From Panax quinquefolius (lineage: Eukaryota > Streptophyta > Magnoliopsida > Apiales > Araliaceae), in NCBI GenBank assembly GCA_020205615.1, contig CM035168.1:122659573-122723572 (forward strand): a stretch of DNA of 64,000 nucleotides, written 5' to 3'. Below, one piece after another: positions 36,126-48,881 of this stretch. Numbering within the stretch: position 1 is the stretch's first letter; each line of letters starts with the position of its first letter. The notes below the pieces were generated by a model. That model ran no database searches, was not told where the DNA came from, and saw nothing but the letters and a program-made list of their open reading frames with translations. The position numbers were made by a program, and so were the translations under genes.

Positions 36126-37910
36126 TCTTAGATGATGACATATGAGCCCCCGTATAAAATAATCAAACTTACCACAAATCATTTTTTTCATCAACACATA
36201 TTTAATCTTTCAACAATTATTAATCATTTATAACTTGTCGTCTCAATTATTGATTTAATACTATAACATATTATACGGATGATTGTGACAATAATTGAAT
36301 CAATAATATAAGAGATATGATCGTGATTATCGTAGCAATAATTGAGCATAATTGAGTGACTTCTCACGTAAGTATCAATAATCAATACAAGGTGTCTACT
36401 TATGCAACTACGGCGTATTCTTTGTACTTTTACCCACCGGGTAGTTCAAGCAGTTTTAACGGTAACACCCTCGTAGTTATTTTTATAAAATGTTTTTGTC
36501 GTTTTCTCAATCAAACAATAATTACATTGTGGGGTCCACCAAAGATTGAGCCATTATCAGAATATTCCTAACAAAAGAATATTCCCGAACCAAACGAATA
36601 TTTTATAACAACTTGCATACTTTTGCAAAATTTATAAATATTACCCACAACTATAACATTATATCAAATTTATTCCATAATATTCAAAAAAATAATATTT
36701 ATAGAAAAAATTCATCTTTATTTATAAAATTTGAGGGTCTTACTGTGGTTACTATTCATGAGTTCTTATTCACGAGTTCTTATTCACGAAGTTCTTATTC
36801 ACGAGTTCTTATTCACGAAGCGTGAAGATGTTTTTTTGTGAAATTTCTATCTTTTGGTGTCGGAGTTACTTTCACGTATACGACCTTTATTCACGATATC
36901 GACCTTTATTCACGAATACGGCACTATTCATAGAAAAATGAAATTTCTTCTTTTTGTCCAAAATATCTATTATGGATACTAGGTTTGATTGTATCCATGT
37001 TTTGATCATTCTTGAATTTTACTCCACTTATGATTATTCATGAGGTATTTTTGGACATGGAATAGGTGAAATCTGAATCCTTAATATTTATTCTTTTGTT
37101 TCACTTTGGATTCATTTTCTTTAAAATATTTTTCATCATCCTTAGTCCTAAATGATGATATTTGAATATCTTTGGCGATGGCAAAGATGAATGATTTCTT
37201 GATGAATATCTTTGGCCCGTAGTGCAAAGATGAGCAGTGTTGAGATGAACATGAATTTGGTGATTAATATCTTTGGCCGTAGTCAAAAAGATGAGCAGTG
37301 TTTAGATGAACATGACGGTGATGAATATCTTTGGCCTGTGTAGTGCAAAAGATGAATATTTGATTCGAGATATATATTGATTGATGTTACGAGGATAAAA
37401 TATCGACGATGAACTTTTAAATTCATATATAGAAGATAGTAGTTTGCATTCTCTACTTAACTCTTCTAATGAATTGTTGTTTCTAACTTGATTGTTGATT
37501 TAAAAGCTGGTTGTCTATTGTATTCTATTAGATTTTTCCTGTTGAAGACTAACGATAATTTGTTGTATATTATCTTAGTCATAATATTCTTCTTTGGGCT
37601 AGTTGAGCTCACCCTTTTCCTTGTTGTTCCATTTTTCTTCTCGGGAGGCGAGAATGTAAGCAGTACTAGTCGGGTATGGAATGAAGGTTATAGAGAGAGT
37701 TGTTTAGTAGTCCTCACCATTTTTGTAAAATAATGTATCAATAATTATGATGGGGATTTATTGCGTGTGGTGGATATTGTCTAGATGGCAATATCGTATT
37801 TAAACTCAAAGTTTATATGTTGTAATAATAAAGTTGTAGTTATTTACATACCATGTATTTGGCGACTCGAGAATGGGTTGGATGGAATGGACCTATTTTG
37901 GGGCGTCACA

Positions 37911-40900
37911 TATGAGTATATGAGGAGGAAGAATATTTTTGTTGCAAAAGTTATTTAAAACATGTTAAACATGTCTGTGGTCCCATTTTTTGACTGGAAT
38001 TTGATTATAGCCTGTAAAATCGTCCGTTTGTGGATTTCGGTCAACTTCTGTTTGGAATTTGAAAAAACTTAAAACTACAAAGTTATAGAGAATTGAATTT
38101 CCTATGGAATGGACATAAGATTCGAATTTTTCTGATAAAAGGGCTATTTATTATGAATTATTGAAGTTCCAAAGTTCTGAAATAATTGATTTTTGGAGTT
38201 TTAAATGATTTAATAAGAAAAACGTTTTTTTCATCTTTTGTGGGGTGGGTGGCTAATGTTTGAACTGATGGCGTGCGTAGGAAAAAATATTTTGAAAATA
38301 TTATTATTATATTAAATTTTCTGCTTTGGTATTCTAGGCATTTTCCTATAAATAGGGTGTTTAGGTTAGAATTGAAAATCACACCAGAAACTGAAGTTTT
38401 CTCTCTCTATATTATCGAGCGTATTCTTGTGAGTATTTTGATACTTTGAGTGTTGCTATACGGTGCAAGTTTCTTCAACGTTATATCTGATATTCCAGCC
38501 AGAAGTACTATACTTTTCGAGATAAGGGATGTTATTTTTTTAAAAAAATGATATCATTTCTTCTAATATCATTATGCCGGATTATTGGTAAGATTTTTCT
38601 TGTGAAATTCTTGTCTTTTAGTATTGGGGTTACTATTTACGTATACGACACTATTCACGAATACGGCACTATTCACAGAAAAATTAAATTTTCGTTTTTT
38701 TTCTAAAATATCGATTATGGATATTAGCTTTGATTGTATCCATGTTTTGATCATTCTTGAATTTTACTTCACTATGATTATTTATGGAGTATTTTCGAAC
38801 TCGGATTGTTTAAAGTACGAATCCTTAATATTTGTTCTTTTGTTTCACTGGATTCGTTTTTTTTAAAATATTTTTCATCATCCTCAGTTCTAAGTGATGA
38901 TATTACTGAATATCTTTGGCTTGTAGTACAAAGATTAATGATTTTCTGATGAATATCTTTGGTGTGACGCCCCCAAAATAGGTATACATCACCCATTCTG
39001 AGTTGTCAATACATGGTACAGAAACAACTACAACTTATTATTACAACATTAAAGCGTGAGTTTGAATACAAATATTATCTTACAGACAATATCTATACTC
39101 AAATAAATCCTCATCACATTTATTGATACATTATTTTACAAAAATGGTGAGGACTACTAAACAACTCTCTCTAGAACCTTCATTCCAAAACCCCAGACTT
39201 GTACTCGCTATATTCTCGCCTCCTCGAGAAGAAAAAATGGAACAAAAGGGAAAAGGGTGAGCTCAACTAGCTCAAGAAAGAATATTATGACTAAGATAAT
39301 ATACAACAAATTACCGTTAGTCTTCAACAGGAAAAATCTAATAGAATACAATAGACAACAAATTTTAAATCAATATTCGCAATGAAATAATAATTCATTA
39401 GAAGAGTTAAGTAGAGAATGCAAACTACTATCTTCATGTATGAATTTAAAAGTTCATCGCTCATCTTTTATCCCCGTAACATCAATCAATATATATCCGG
39501 AATCAAATATTCATCTTTGCACCACAAAGCCAAAGATATTCATCATTGGTCATGTTCATCTAAACACTGCTCATCTTGCACTACGGGACAAAGATATTCT
39601 TGAAAATCATTCATCTTTGCACTACAAAAAAAGATATTCCATAATATCATCATTTAAGATCAAGATGATGAAAAATATTTTTAAAGAAATGAATCCAAAG
39701 TGAAACAAAATGACAAGGATTAAGGATTAAGGATTCGTACTTTGTTTTATCCATGTTCAAAATACCTCAAAAATAATCATAGTGGTGTAAAATTCAAGAA
39801 TAATCAAAACATGGATACAATCAAAGCTAGTATCCACAATAGATATTTTGGACAAAAGAAGAAATTTCATTTTAGATTGAATAGTGCAGATTAGTGAATA
39901 ATCAGATATCGTGAATAGTGCAGTATACATGAATAAGTAACTCAGACACCAAAAGATAGAAATTTCACAAAAAACATCTTCACGCTTCATTTAATAGTAC
40001 TCGTGAATAATGGCTCTCGTGAATAGTAATTCATGAATAGTAACTCGTGAATAAGAACTCATGAATAAGAAACCCGACATGGAAAAGTTCCAAATTTGAT
40101 AAAAAGTTTCAACCAATATTTCAAAGATAATGATATTGAAGAAATAATATCATTTGAGAAGAAAATAACATCTCTTACCTCGAAAGATTAAGACTTTAGC
40201 TAGAATCTAGGGTATAATCTTTGAAGGAACTTACACCGTCTAATAATACTCAAAGTATACTCAAAATACTCACAAGAATACTCGATAATATAGAGAAAGA
40301 AAACTTCGAGTTTACGGTGTGATTTTCAATTCTAACCTAAGCACCTATTTATAGGAAAATGCTTAGAACACCAAAGCGTAAAATTTAATAAAATAATAAT
40401 ATATATTATAAATTTCCACGCCTAACCTTCCAAGAACTGAATTCAGCTCATTCAACACACATGTAACACAATTATGAAAAAAACGTTTTTGTTATTTAAA
40501 ATATTTTAAACTTCCAAAAATCAATTATTTTGAGCTTGAACTTCAATAATTCATAATAAATAGCCCTTTTATCGGAGAAAAATTCAAATCTTGCAAATTT
40601 TTATAGGAAATTCAATTCTCTACAACTTTGCGGAAGAAGTTTTTTCAATTCCAAATGTAAATCGAAGAAATCCACAAACAGGCGATTTTACTGAGCCATA
40701 ATCAAATTTCGATCGATAAATGGGGTCCACAGAGCATGTTTAACACGTTTTAAACATTTATTGCTACAAAATACTCTTCCTCCTTGTATACTCATATATC
40801 CCACATTCGTTGTAAAAATATCACCATTATTATATTATTAAAATATAATAATATATTTAAATGAATTATTTTATCGAGAAAAAGATAAAATTTCAATTTT

Positions 40901-42304
40901 CAACAATTGTCACAATAAAATTTTCTCCATCTATATCTACATAAAATCAATATTTTCTCATCATATGAATCAATAATTAATTATTCACAAATAATATTAC
41001 GAATCTGATATTGACAACCAGCAGGTTCAGAAAGAGGGGCTTTCAATAAGAATTTCTCCCATCTTGGTAGCAATTAGGTGACCAAACCTCTCCTTAGATA
41101 GAACTTTCTAGACATTGCCAATAATGTTATCTAATAATATTATTCGGATAATATGAATTATTGCTTCGATAATGAAAAAATTGTGTAATGACAATTATTG
41201 GAACAACAAAGAATATAAAATATCAACGCAAAGAATTATTAAATCAATAAAATCTTTGAGCGATAATTATCGTAACCATTATTGAGTAGTGCCTTCTTAC
41301 GTAAGAATCAATAATTGGTGCAATACCGTGTCTTCTTGTGTTTTAACCACCGAGTATTTTTAAAAGATTAATTCACAGAATAACTACGTAGTTATTTTTA
41401 AACAACTTATATTTGTCGTTTTCTTCATCCAATCGCTTTCCATTATGGGGCCCACACATGGTCTGCGCCGTGGCATTGCGAATATTCCCCGACAAGCATT
41501 TAATATTCCACGACCAAACGAATATTCCCCAAACAACAATGAATATTTTATAACCACTGCTTATTTTGAAATATTTGCATATCTTACCCCTAACTATCCA
41601 CATTAATCAAATCAACCCTTACTATTTCAAAATAATAAATAGAGAAAATTAAATTTCATTAATAATAAGTTGGGGTCTTACATTTGGCCCAGTAGTCACA
41701 AAAGATGAGCAGTGTTGAGATGAACACGCCGGTGATGAATATCTTTGGCACAGTAGTGCAAAAGATAAATATTTGATTCAAGATGAATATTGAATGATGT
41801 TACTGAGGATAAAATATTGATGATGGACTTTTAAATTCATAGATTATAGTAGATTTCATTCTCTACGTAACTCATCTATGAATTATTATTTCATTGCGAA
41901 TATTGATCCGAAACTTGTTGTCTATTGTATTTTATCATATTTTTTCTGTTAAAGACTAATGATAATTTGTTACATATTATCTTAGTCATAATATTCTTTT
42001 TGGGCTAGTTGAGCTCACCCTTTTTTTTTTTGTTCTATTTTTTCTTCTCGGGAGGCGAGAATGTAGCGAGTTAATTGGGGTGTGGAATGATGGTTTCAGA
42101 GAGTTGTTTTAGTAGTCTTCACCATTTTTATAAAATAATGTACCAATAATTGTAATTAGGACTTATTTGGGTGTGAATATTATCAGATGACAATATTTGT
42201 ATTTAAACTCTTGATTTTTATGTTATATTAATAAAGTTGTTGTTTCGTATCATGTTATCGACGATTCAAAATGGGTGATGTATACCTATTTTGGGGGCAT
42301 CACA
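37911..42304 (+). repeat. Family-1 LTR (outer), interrupted by the solo LTR at 38963-41682
   Basis: It starts inside the LTR (TATGAGTATATGAGGAGGAAG), has TATAAATA at 38347-38354, continues to 38962, and resumes at 41688 after the duplicated target to end GGGGGCATCACA at 42304. Its 5' part is missing, because the element F LTR ends at 37910 exactly where this one starts. Confidence 0.84.
38963..41682 (-). repeat. Solo LTR (family 1) with 5-bp target duplication
   Basis: 2720 bases from TGTGACGCCCCCAAAATAGG to GGGGTCTTACA, flanked by TTTGG on both sides (38958-38962 and 41683-41687). Removing it restores GATGAATATCTTTGGCCCAG, as in the uninterrupted copy at 37203. There is no internal region, so it probably arose by LTR-LTR recombination. 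It is the cleanest family-1 copy and contains TATAAATAGG (complement at 40345-40354). Confidence 0.93.
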
Positions 42305-43904
42305 TATCTTCTTCACTACTCCTATATCCAGGTTTCTTTTAAGGTAAGGGGTATTATTTCTTTTGTATTCATGAAGAGAACTTCGTTATTCCAATCTTTA
42401 TTATTACATTGGAATAACACGTATATCGTGGACTACCCTATACTTGGTGAAATTCTTACATTATTCCATTCTTTATTATTATGTTGGAATAACATCTACA
42501 TGAGTAATTGCATACGTGGTGAAATTCTTTTGTTATTCCATTCTTTATTATTATGTTGGAATAACTGCCTATGCTGGCAATCGCATACGTGGTGAAATTC
42601 TTACATTATTCCATTCTTTATTATTACATTGGAACATCATATATATATTTCTACGTGACCTGATTCCATTATTTATTATTCTCGTTGGAATATCGTATGT
42701 CTCGTATGCGTTACGCATGACTGGAGTTCCATTATTTATTATTCGTTAAAATATCTTGTTCATGCGTTTATGTCGACCGCTTGAATTATTTATTATTACC
42801 GTTAGAATAACCCGCTTTTGTCTTGATCTATCGCACGCCTAGTGATTTCTTTTGTTATTCCATTCTTTATTATACTCGGTTAGTTAAAGTTTTGGCTTTT
42901 ATACTCCATGAAATTAGTGGAATATCTTTGATATTTCAAGGCTTCATCCAAAGATCTTTTCATGGAAATATTCTTCCAGGCATTCCGAATTTTACTCCAC
43001 AAAGTAGTATCGTGTTGACAATTTGGACGTTATTGGTTTTCGGATAAATTAATTCTTGAACTTTTTTATTGAATTCTTATATCATTGTCATCATTCTCAT
43101 GTTTATATTATGTTGAAAATCATTTGTGGCTTGTAGTGCGTAGATGGACTTGGTATGATTATGACTGAGGATTATTCGGTATAATCGTGACCGTAATGTT
43201 ACAAATGATGTGGGTAAAAGTCCTCATTGGCTAGTAGTGCATTGATGGTCGAGTTGTTGGCATGATCGCTTGATTATTGATGAATACACAAATATCCTTG
43301 GCCCGTAGTGCGTGGATAATTTGTGGTTGTGATCTTAATGAATATCTTGTGAGTAGAGTAGTGCGGGGATGATGTGGTTTATTTATTAAGTCGAGTCTCG
43401 TGATAAAAGTGATGAAAATTTTTTAAATCATAGAAGATAGTAGATTTTATTCTACTTGACTCTTTTAATGGATTGTTTATTCCACTGCAGCTTAAACTTG
43501 ATGTTTGTTATATTGTATCGGTTTAACACTTTCTGTTGAAGCTTAACGATAATTTATTCGCATTATCTTAGTCATAATATTTCTTACTGAAATTTAGTTG
43601 AAATTTCACCCTTTTACTTTCATTGTTATCTTCAAGAAATGAGGCGTAGAAAAGACTAGTCGAGGGAATGGTGTATGATGCAGATGATAAGATTAGTAGT
43701 CTCATTTATTACATGAAATAGTGTGTTAATAAATGTATTGAGGACTTATTTTGAGTTTGAATATCGTCTGAAGACAATATTTGTATTAAAACTCATGAAT
43801 TTTATGTTATATATTAAAGATTGTATTTGTATACGTACTCAGTGTATTTGTGATTTAACTCAAAATAGGTGATGTATACCTATAACACGCTTTGGATCGC
43901 ATCA
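42305..43904 (+). repeat. Family-2 type LTR, 3' portion
   Basis: It begins just after the expected TATA region (TATCTTCTTCACTACTCC) and carries about seven units of about 60 bp with TTATTCCATTCTTTATTATT (42390-42830). The dyad TATGATTATGACTGAGG/GGTATAATCGTGACC lies at about 43155-43195. It fades near ATAGGTGATGTATACCTAT. Its 5' half is missing. Confidence 0.78.
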
Positions 43905-44046
43905 TATACAATTTGAATCTGACCTTTGATGTCTCCATCCCAATTTGGACTTGTCTTTGGTCACGACAAAAATCAATTTAGGTGACCTTCTCTTCCACAA
44001 TTATAACACACTTTGAATTTGCATCGCGCAATTTGAGACTCAACAT
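43905..44046 (-). pseudogene. Gag zinc-knuckle fragment
   Basis: About 140 bases are close to 21400-21540 of element D. On the minus strand they encode the C-Y-N-C-G-R-E-G-H-L knuckle core (about 43970-44010). It is a gag scrap with no other coding around it, joined on both sides to LTR fragments. Confidence 0.75.
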
Positions 44047-45399
44047 TAATAGAGTATCGCGACCACTTAATTATCCAATGCACCACTGGCCGAGGGATAT
44101 TCGTGTTTTAATCTGGTCGTGATTATCTAAGAATAATCTGCGGTCATAATCATACCAAGTCTATCTATCTTATTATGGGTGAAGATGACTTTTTTACCAC
44201 ATCATTTAGAACATTCTGATTCGTGATTATCTTAGAAATAATCACTGGTCATTATAATCATATCAAGTCCATCTATGCACTACTGGCCATAAATAACTTT
44301 CAACACAATATAAGCATGAGAATGATGACAATGATATAATAATTCAATCAAACAAGATCAGGGATAAATTTTTAAAGATTTATAATTTAATTTATCCAGA
44401 ATTCAATAACGTTCAAATTGTCAACATGACACTGCTTCAATTGTGGAGTAAAATTTAAGAATAATATTTATGTATCAAAAATAATTTAGACAGAAAATAA
44501 ATTTTTGTCATGAATAATACCCCGACATAAAAAAAATAAAAAATAATAAAATTTAACAAGAATGTTCAGAAATTTTCCATTAAAATTTTCTGATAGAATG
44601 CGACAGAAATTTGATGATAAAAAATCAGGAGAAAACGGGGGACCAAGTAACGTGCATGTCATTAATAATATTTATGAACATGATACTACTAATATAATAG
44701 GCTATCCTAATACACGTGGATAACATTCCACAAATACTAAAAATTTATTACTATTGCATTAAAAGACAACATAGGTAAATTATGATTATTCATAACTATT
44801 ATTACTATTCATCATTAATATTAATGATATGATAACAAATATAACCATCACTGCAGTATCACACGGTACCCATAAAACAACATGAATATCCATAAGACCC
44901 CAAATATCATGGTATTCCTCATTACATTTGAGTGCCACGAATGCAAGTTGGTATATGCAAAATTGATGAAATAAATATTTATAACAAATATATGGTACAC
45001 AATATGATACCATTTGAATATTCGATGACAATTGAATATTCATTAAATAGTTGAGTATACCATATAAATTACAATTATTCAATTGCCCAATTTATTCATA
45101 CTTACACTATGGTTATCATAGTAATATTCAAATAACTAGACAAATAAATAAAACATAATAAAATACTAAACGCGTATTTTACTCCACAAATAAGCATATG
45201 ATATGGGAGTCTTTAACATCTAGACTAATAATATAGGAAATATTCAATATCATGCCAAGAAGTTGTATATAGGGATACTCTTCATGATCTGGTTAGTGAA
45301 TTGGCAAATACCATATCATATTCTACTAATATTTATTTATATTATATTATAAATATAATATCTCTTTAAAATATGAAAAACGTAATAACCCTTACGAAT

Positions 45400-45520
45400 A
45401 TTGAACGAAAATAATATTCACTACGAATACGAATATTGAACGAATATAATATTCCTTATGAATATTAATTTAAGATAATATTTCTTACGAATATTGAACG
45501 AAATAATATTCATACGAATA
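45400..45520. repeat. Imperfect tandem repeat around CGAATATTGAACGAA
   Basis: CGAATATTGAACGAA appears three times, alternating with ATAATATTC or similar words, over about 120 bases just downstream (in LTR sense) of the TATA region. The units are of unequal length. Confidence 0.7.
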
Positions 45521-45851
45521 TGAAAAATAATTTCTCTTCAGAATATGAAATAAATAATAATCCTTACCTTGAAAAGAAGAGTATTCCAACTAGTATAGCG
45601 GGAATTTTCTTTAAGAAAACTTTAACTGCTTTCTACGCTCAAAGCTTTCTAAAACTCTAAAGAAATACGTTCAAGATCATAGAAGAAGAATTCTCTGATT
45701 CTGGTGTGATTTTCAATTCTAACTAAGCATCCAATTTATAGGAGAATAGAAGGGCACTGTTAACAAAATCACGGATTCAAACTGCAAGGTCACGGATTTC
45801 ATACGCATATTCAGCGATTGAATTTTCCTAATAAAACAAACCAACAAAATG

Positions 45852-45853
<2 letters not shown>

Positions 45854-45904
<51 letters not shown>
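45854..45904. repeat. TA dinucleotide microsatellite
   Basis: An almost pure run of alternating A and T, about 51 bases. It creates spurious Tyr/Ile-repeat reading frames on both strands. Confidence 0.97.
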
Positions 45905-45905
<1 letters not shown>

Positions 45906-45974
45906 CACATGCTCATTTGAAAATCCTACCACCCGTGATTTTAAATTTTTGTCTTCCATGCCAACTTTTTCAAA

Positions 45975-45976
<2 letters not shown>

Positions 45977-46010
<34 letters not shown>

Positions 46011-46023
46011 TATATATATATAT
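45977..46023. repeat. TA dinucleotide microsatellite with one GC interruption
   Basis: Alternating A/T with a single TGCA in the middle, about 75 bases from the previous run. Confidence 0.95.
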
Positions 46024-46924
46024 AATACATAATAGTACTCCATCCCGTGCCACCAAAAATCCTCCTCCACCTTTCATTAATTCTACCATCCAAGACAAAT
46101 TTTATAGGATTTCTCCTCCCCCCCATTTTTTCTTCCAATCGTGGGCCCACGTGTTCCCTCCCACCAACATCTCATAATCACGGTGGGTCCCATTATATTT
46201 ATACAACTTTCTACCAATTATTAACAAAAATGGGTAAATGAGGATCCGAATAATAAGCAAAATTTACAACAACTATTTCATAAAAAATTCTCTCAATATT
46301 TTTAACAACATTTATCATCATTATTATAATTCGCAATATTTAACGTGGTAGCAATTGATTAGGTGACCAAACCTCTCCTCGATTGGTGAACTTACAGGCA
46401 TTGTCGATATATGCAAATAATAATAACTCGTCATCTCAATTATTGATTTAATAATATATAAAATATCGACGAAGAATTGAATCAAATAACGCGTGAGATC
46501 TATGCAACAATTCTTTATGCAATAATTAAATAAAAGCTGAGCGACTTCTCACGTAAAGATCAATAATCAATACTGGTGTCTTCTTATGAAAACCCGCGTA
46601 TTCATTGTATTTTTTTAACAAGGGTGTTTTGATAGTTAACAGTAAAACTTCCATCGTTATTTTTATAAAAGATATTTTTGTCGTTTTCTCAATCAAATAA
46701 TAATTCTATTGTGGGGTCCACTAATGATGATTATCGTCATAATGCAGTATTCCTGTTAAAATGAATATTTTCTGACCAATCGAATATAATATAACAACTT
46801 GAGTACTTTGTAAAATTTATAAATACTACCCACAACTATAACATTTTCTCAATTCCACACCATAATATTAAAAAAAATATTTCAAGAAAATTAAATCTTT
46901 ATTCATAAAATTCGGGGTCTTACA

Positions 46925-47535
46925 TATATATATAAAACAAAACCGAGATAACTTCTCTTGACTATTTTGAAAAATGGGTAAACGAGGGTCCAAATAATAA
47001 ACAAAATTTTCCACAAATACTTCATAAAATTCCCTCAATATTTTAACAACATTTATCATCATTATTATAATTCACAATAATAATCGACAAGGCCGTTTTC
47101 AGGAAAGAGGGGGCTTTCTAATAATGATTTCTCCCTATTGGCGCGCAATTAGGTGACCAAACCTCTCCTTGACAAAACTTTTAGACATCGTTAATATTAT
47201 AAATAATAATATTAATAACTTTGTCATCTCAATTATTTCTTTAATAATATATAAAATATCGACAATAATTGAATCAAATAACGTGAGATACTATGTAACA
47301 ATTACTATAACAATAATTAAACAAAACTGAGTGACTTCTCAACGTAAGCATCAACAATCAAAAGCTGTGTGCTACTACGCAAACCATGCAGACATCTTAC
47401 TTTTAACACCGGTGTTTTAACAGCTTAAGTAAAACTTCCATGAATTATTTTCATAAAAGATATTTTTATCGTTTTTCTCAATTCGACAATAATTCCGTTG
47501 TGGGGTCCACCAATGATTGTGTCGTCGCACTAATA
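46925..47535 (-). repeat. Second partial copy of the mosaic LTR U3 region
   Basis: It parallels 46225-46740 (GGTAAACGAGGGTCCAAATAA against GGTAAATGAGGATCCGAATAA; GTGGGGTCCACCAATGATT against GTGGGGTCCACTAATGATG). It stops at about 47535, where another LTR begins. Confidence 0.72.
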
Positions 47536-48745
47536 ACAATAGCTCTCTTCATGAATCTAAAGAAATAATACCCTTTACCTCAAAAAGAAGATTTGGATCT
47601 TAGAATAGTGAGGTATTGAAGAACCTTCTTCTTTCTATCTATAATTTCTTTTCTATAATAATTGCTCTATAAAGCTTTTTAGTGAATTGGTGAAAAATAA
47701 TGAAGGAATGAGAACACATTTATAGAAAAATATAGTTTCGATAATTGCACATTTTGGGACTCAAAATATTACAAAGATAATACCTTCATCTTTTCTTTTA
47801 TTTTTAATTTAGTCCTGCAAGTATTATCAAACTTGCACCACCTCCCCTAAGTAGTAAATCATGTGAATCGATAGTTAGAGATGTGAAAATCTGAATTACA
47901 TTATAAGACTCCATCTATACCTCAATTTTTAACTTAGTCATGCAAGTATTATCAATCTTGCATCAACTCCCCCTAATAGTAATGAATGTGAATCAATAGT
48001 ACACACACGTGAATAAATAGTTATAATCATGTGAATCAATAGCAATTAATTGCTTTCATTTATTGGTTAATTACGATTGGTCGATATAACCTTCAGACAT
48101 CAATTATTATCGAAATAAATGTCGGTTTTCACTAATACTAATAATTCCAACACAATTAAACTATCAATTTCATCTTTAATCAACACGAACTTATTCATCA
48201 TTAATATTATAATTCACAATATTTAACAATCGGTCGCTTTAAAGGAAAGAGGGACTTTTCGATAAGGATTTTCTCTTTATTGGTAGCTTGATTAGATGAC
48301 CAAACCTCTCCTCGATGTAACTTCTAGACATTATCAATATTATAAATAATAATATGAATAACTTTTTGTCGCCTCAATTATTGATTTAATAATATAACAT
48401 ATTATGCGAGATGATCTTGTGACAATAATTGAATCAATAATATGAGAGATATGATCAAAGAATTATCGTAATAATAATTGAGTATAAGCTGGTGACTTCA
48501 TGTAAGCATCAATAATCAATACCTGTCTACTTATATGCAACCACGCGTAGACATCGTATTTTTACTAGGAAAGGTAGTTCGATAGTTTTAACGATAACAC
48601 TTTCGTAGTTATTTTTATAAAATGATAATTTCTCGTTTTCTAAATACAATAATCTTACTTTTGTGGGATCCACATTAATGATTGTCTTTGTTGTGCACGG
48701 ATATTTAAAACACAAAAGAATATTTTATAACAACTTTATCTTTAG
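47536..48745 (-). repeat. LTR fragment in reverse orientation, further subtype
   Basis: It has the leader-type text TCTTCATGAATC...AATAATACCC, a reverse TATA-like TTTATAGAAAAAT (about 47718), the AGGTGACCAAACCTCTCC-type motif (here AGATGACCAAACCTCTCC, about 48293) and AACTTCTAGACATT. It has no terminal GGGGTCTTACA and ends near 48745, next to an inverted-repeat element. Confidence 0.68.
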
Positions 48746-48881
48746 AATAATGCTATAGACACAAATTATTTTATAAATATTTTATAAACTGCTGATGTGA
48801 CATATTTTAGCTCAACTTTTTATGTGGGGCTGAAGACTATATTGAAATAATTTGTTGATCAATATGCTGAGGTGGAGTATG

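Larger units (their letters stand above)
35317..36743 (-). repeat. Reverse LTR segment (family-2 type) nested in element F LTR
   Basis: It starts inside the about 57-bp array (GGAACCGGTCGGGTGTAAAA), has a reverse TATA box (about 35762-35770) and the U3 signature TTCTCACGTAAGTATC (about 36361), and ends TTGAGGGTCTTAC at about 36743. The U3 middle is replaced by two tandem arrays not seen in the other copies. Confidence 0.8.
34212..37910 (+). repeat. Element F 3' LTR (family 1), split by a reverse LTR segment
   Basis: It starts TATAAGACCCCAAATTATT after the tract AAGGAGGGAGG, follows family 1 to about 35316, is interrupted until about 36743, and resumes at the TTACTATTCATGAGTT repeats up to GGGGCGTCACA at 37910. 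About 600 bases expected between the two parts (including the TATA region) are missing, so the interruption came with a deletion. Confidence 0.8.
44047..46924 (-). repeat. Divergent LTR in reverse orientation (mosaic of family-1 and family-2 modules)
   Basis: The left part resembles family-2 U5 in complement (AATCATACCAAGTCTATCTA). 44600-45560 has no counterpart in the window. 45690-45745 has the family-1 transcript-start module (GTGTGATTTTCAATTCTAAC then TTTATAGG). The right part has CTTCTCACGTAAAGATCAAT and ends GGGGTCTTACA at 46924. Two TA microsatellites lie inside it. The borders are approximate. Confidence 0.65.

Noticed and set aside
1..42304. Endogenous pararetrovirus sequences
   Set aside because: All RT/RNase H/integrase remnants are flanked by LTRs, PPTs and tRNA-Met primer sites with integrase present, so they are Ty3/gypsy retrotransposons. 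No movement or coat protein motifs were seen.
45719..46177. Open frames on both strands with long Tyr/Ile repeats
   Set aside because: They are translations of the TA microsatellites and have no other coding support.
47900..48060. GTGAATCAATAGT-type words as the family-1 14-bp array
   Set aside because: There are only a few scattered, irregularly spaced words in a different LTR subtype. They are not a clear array.
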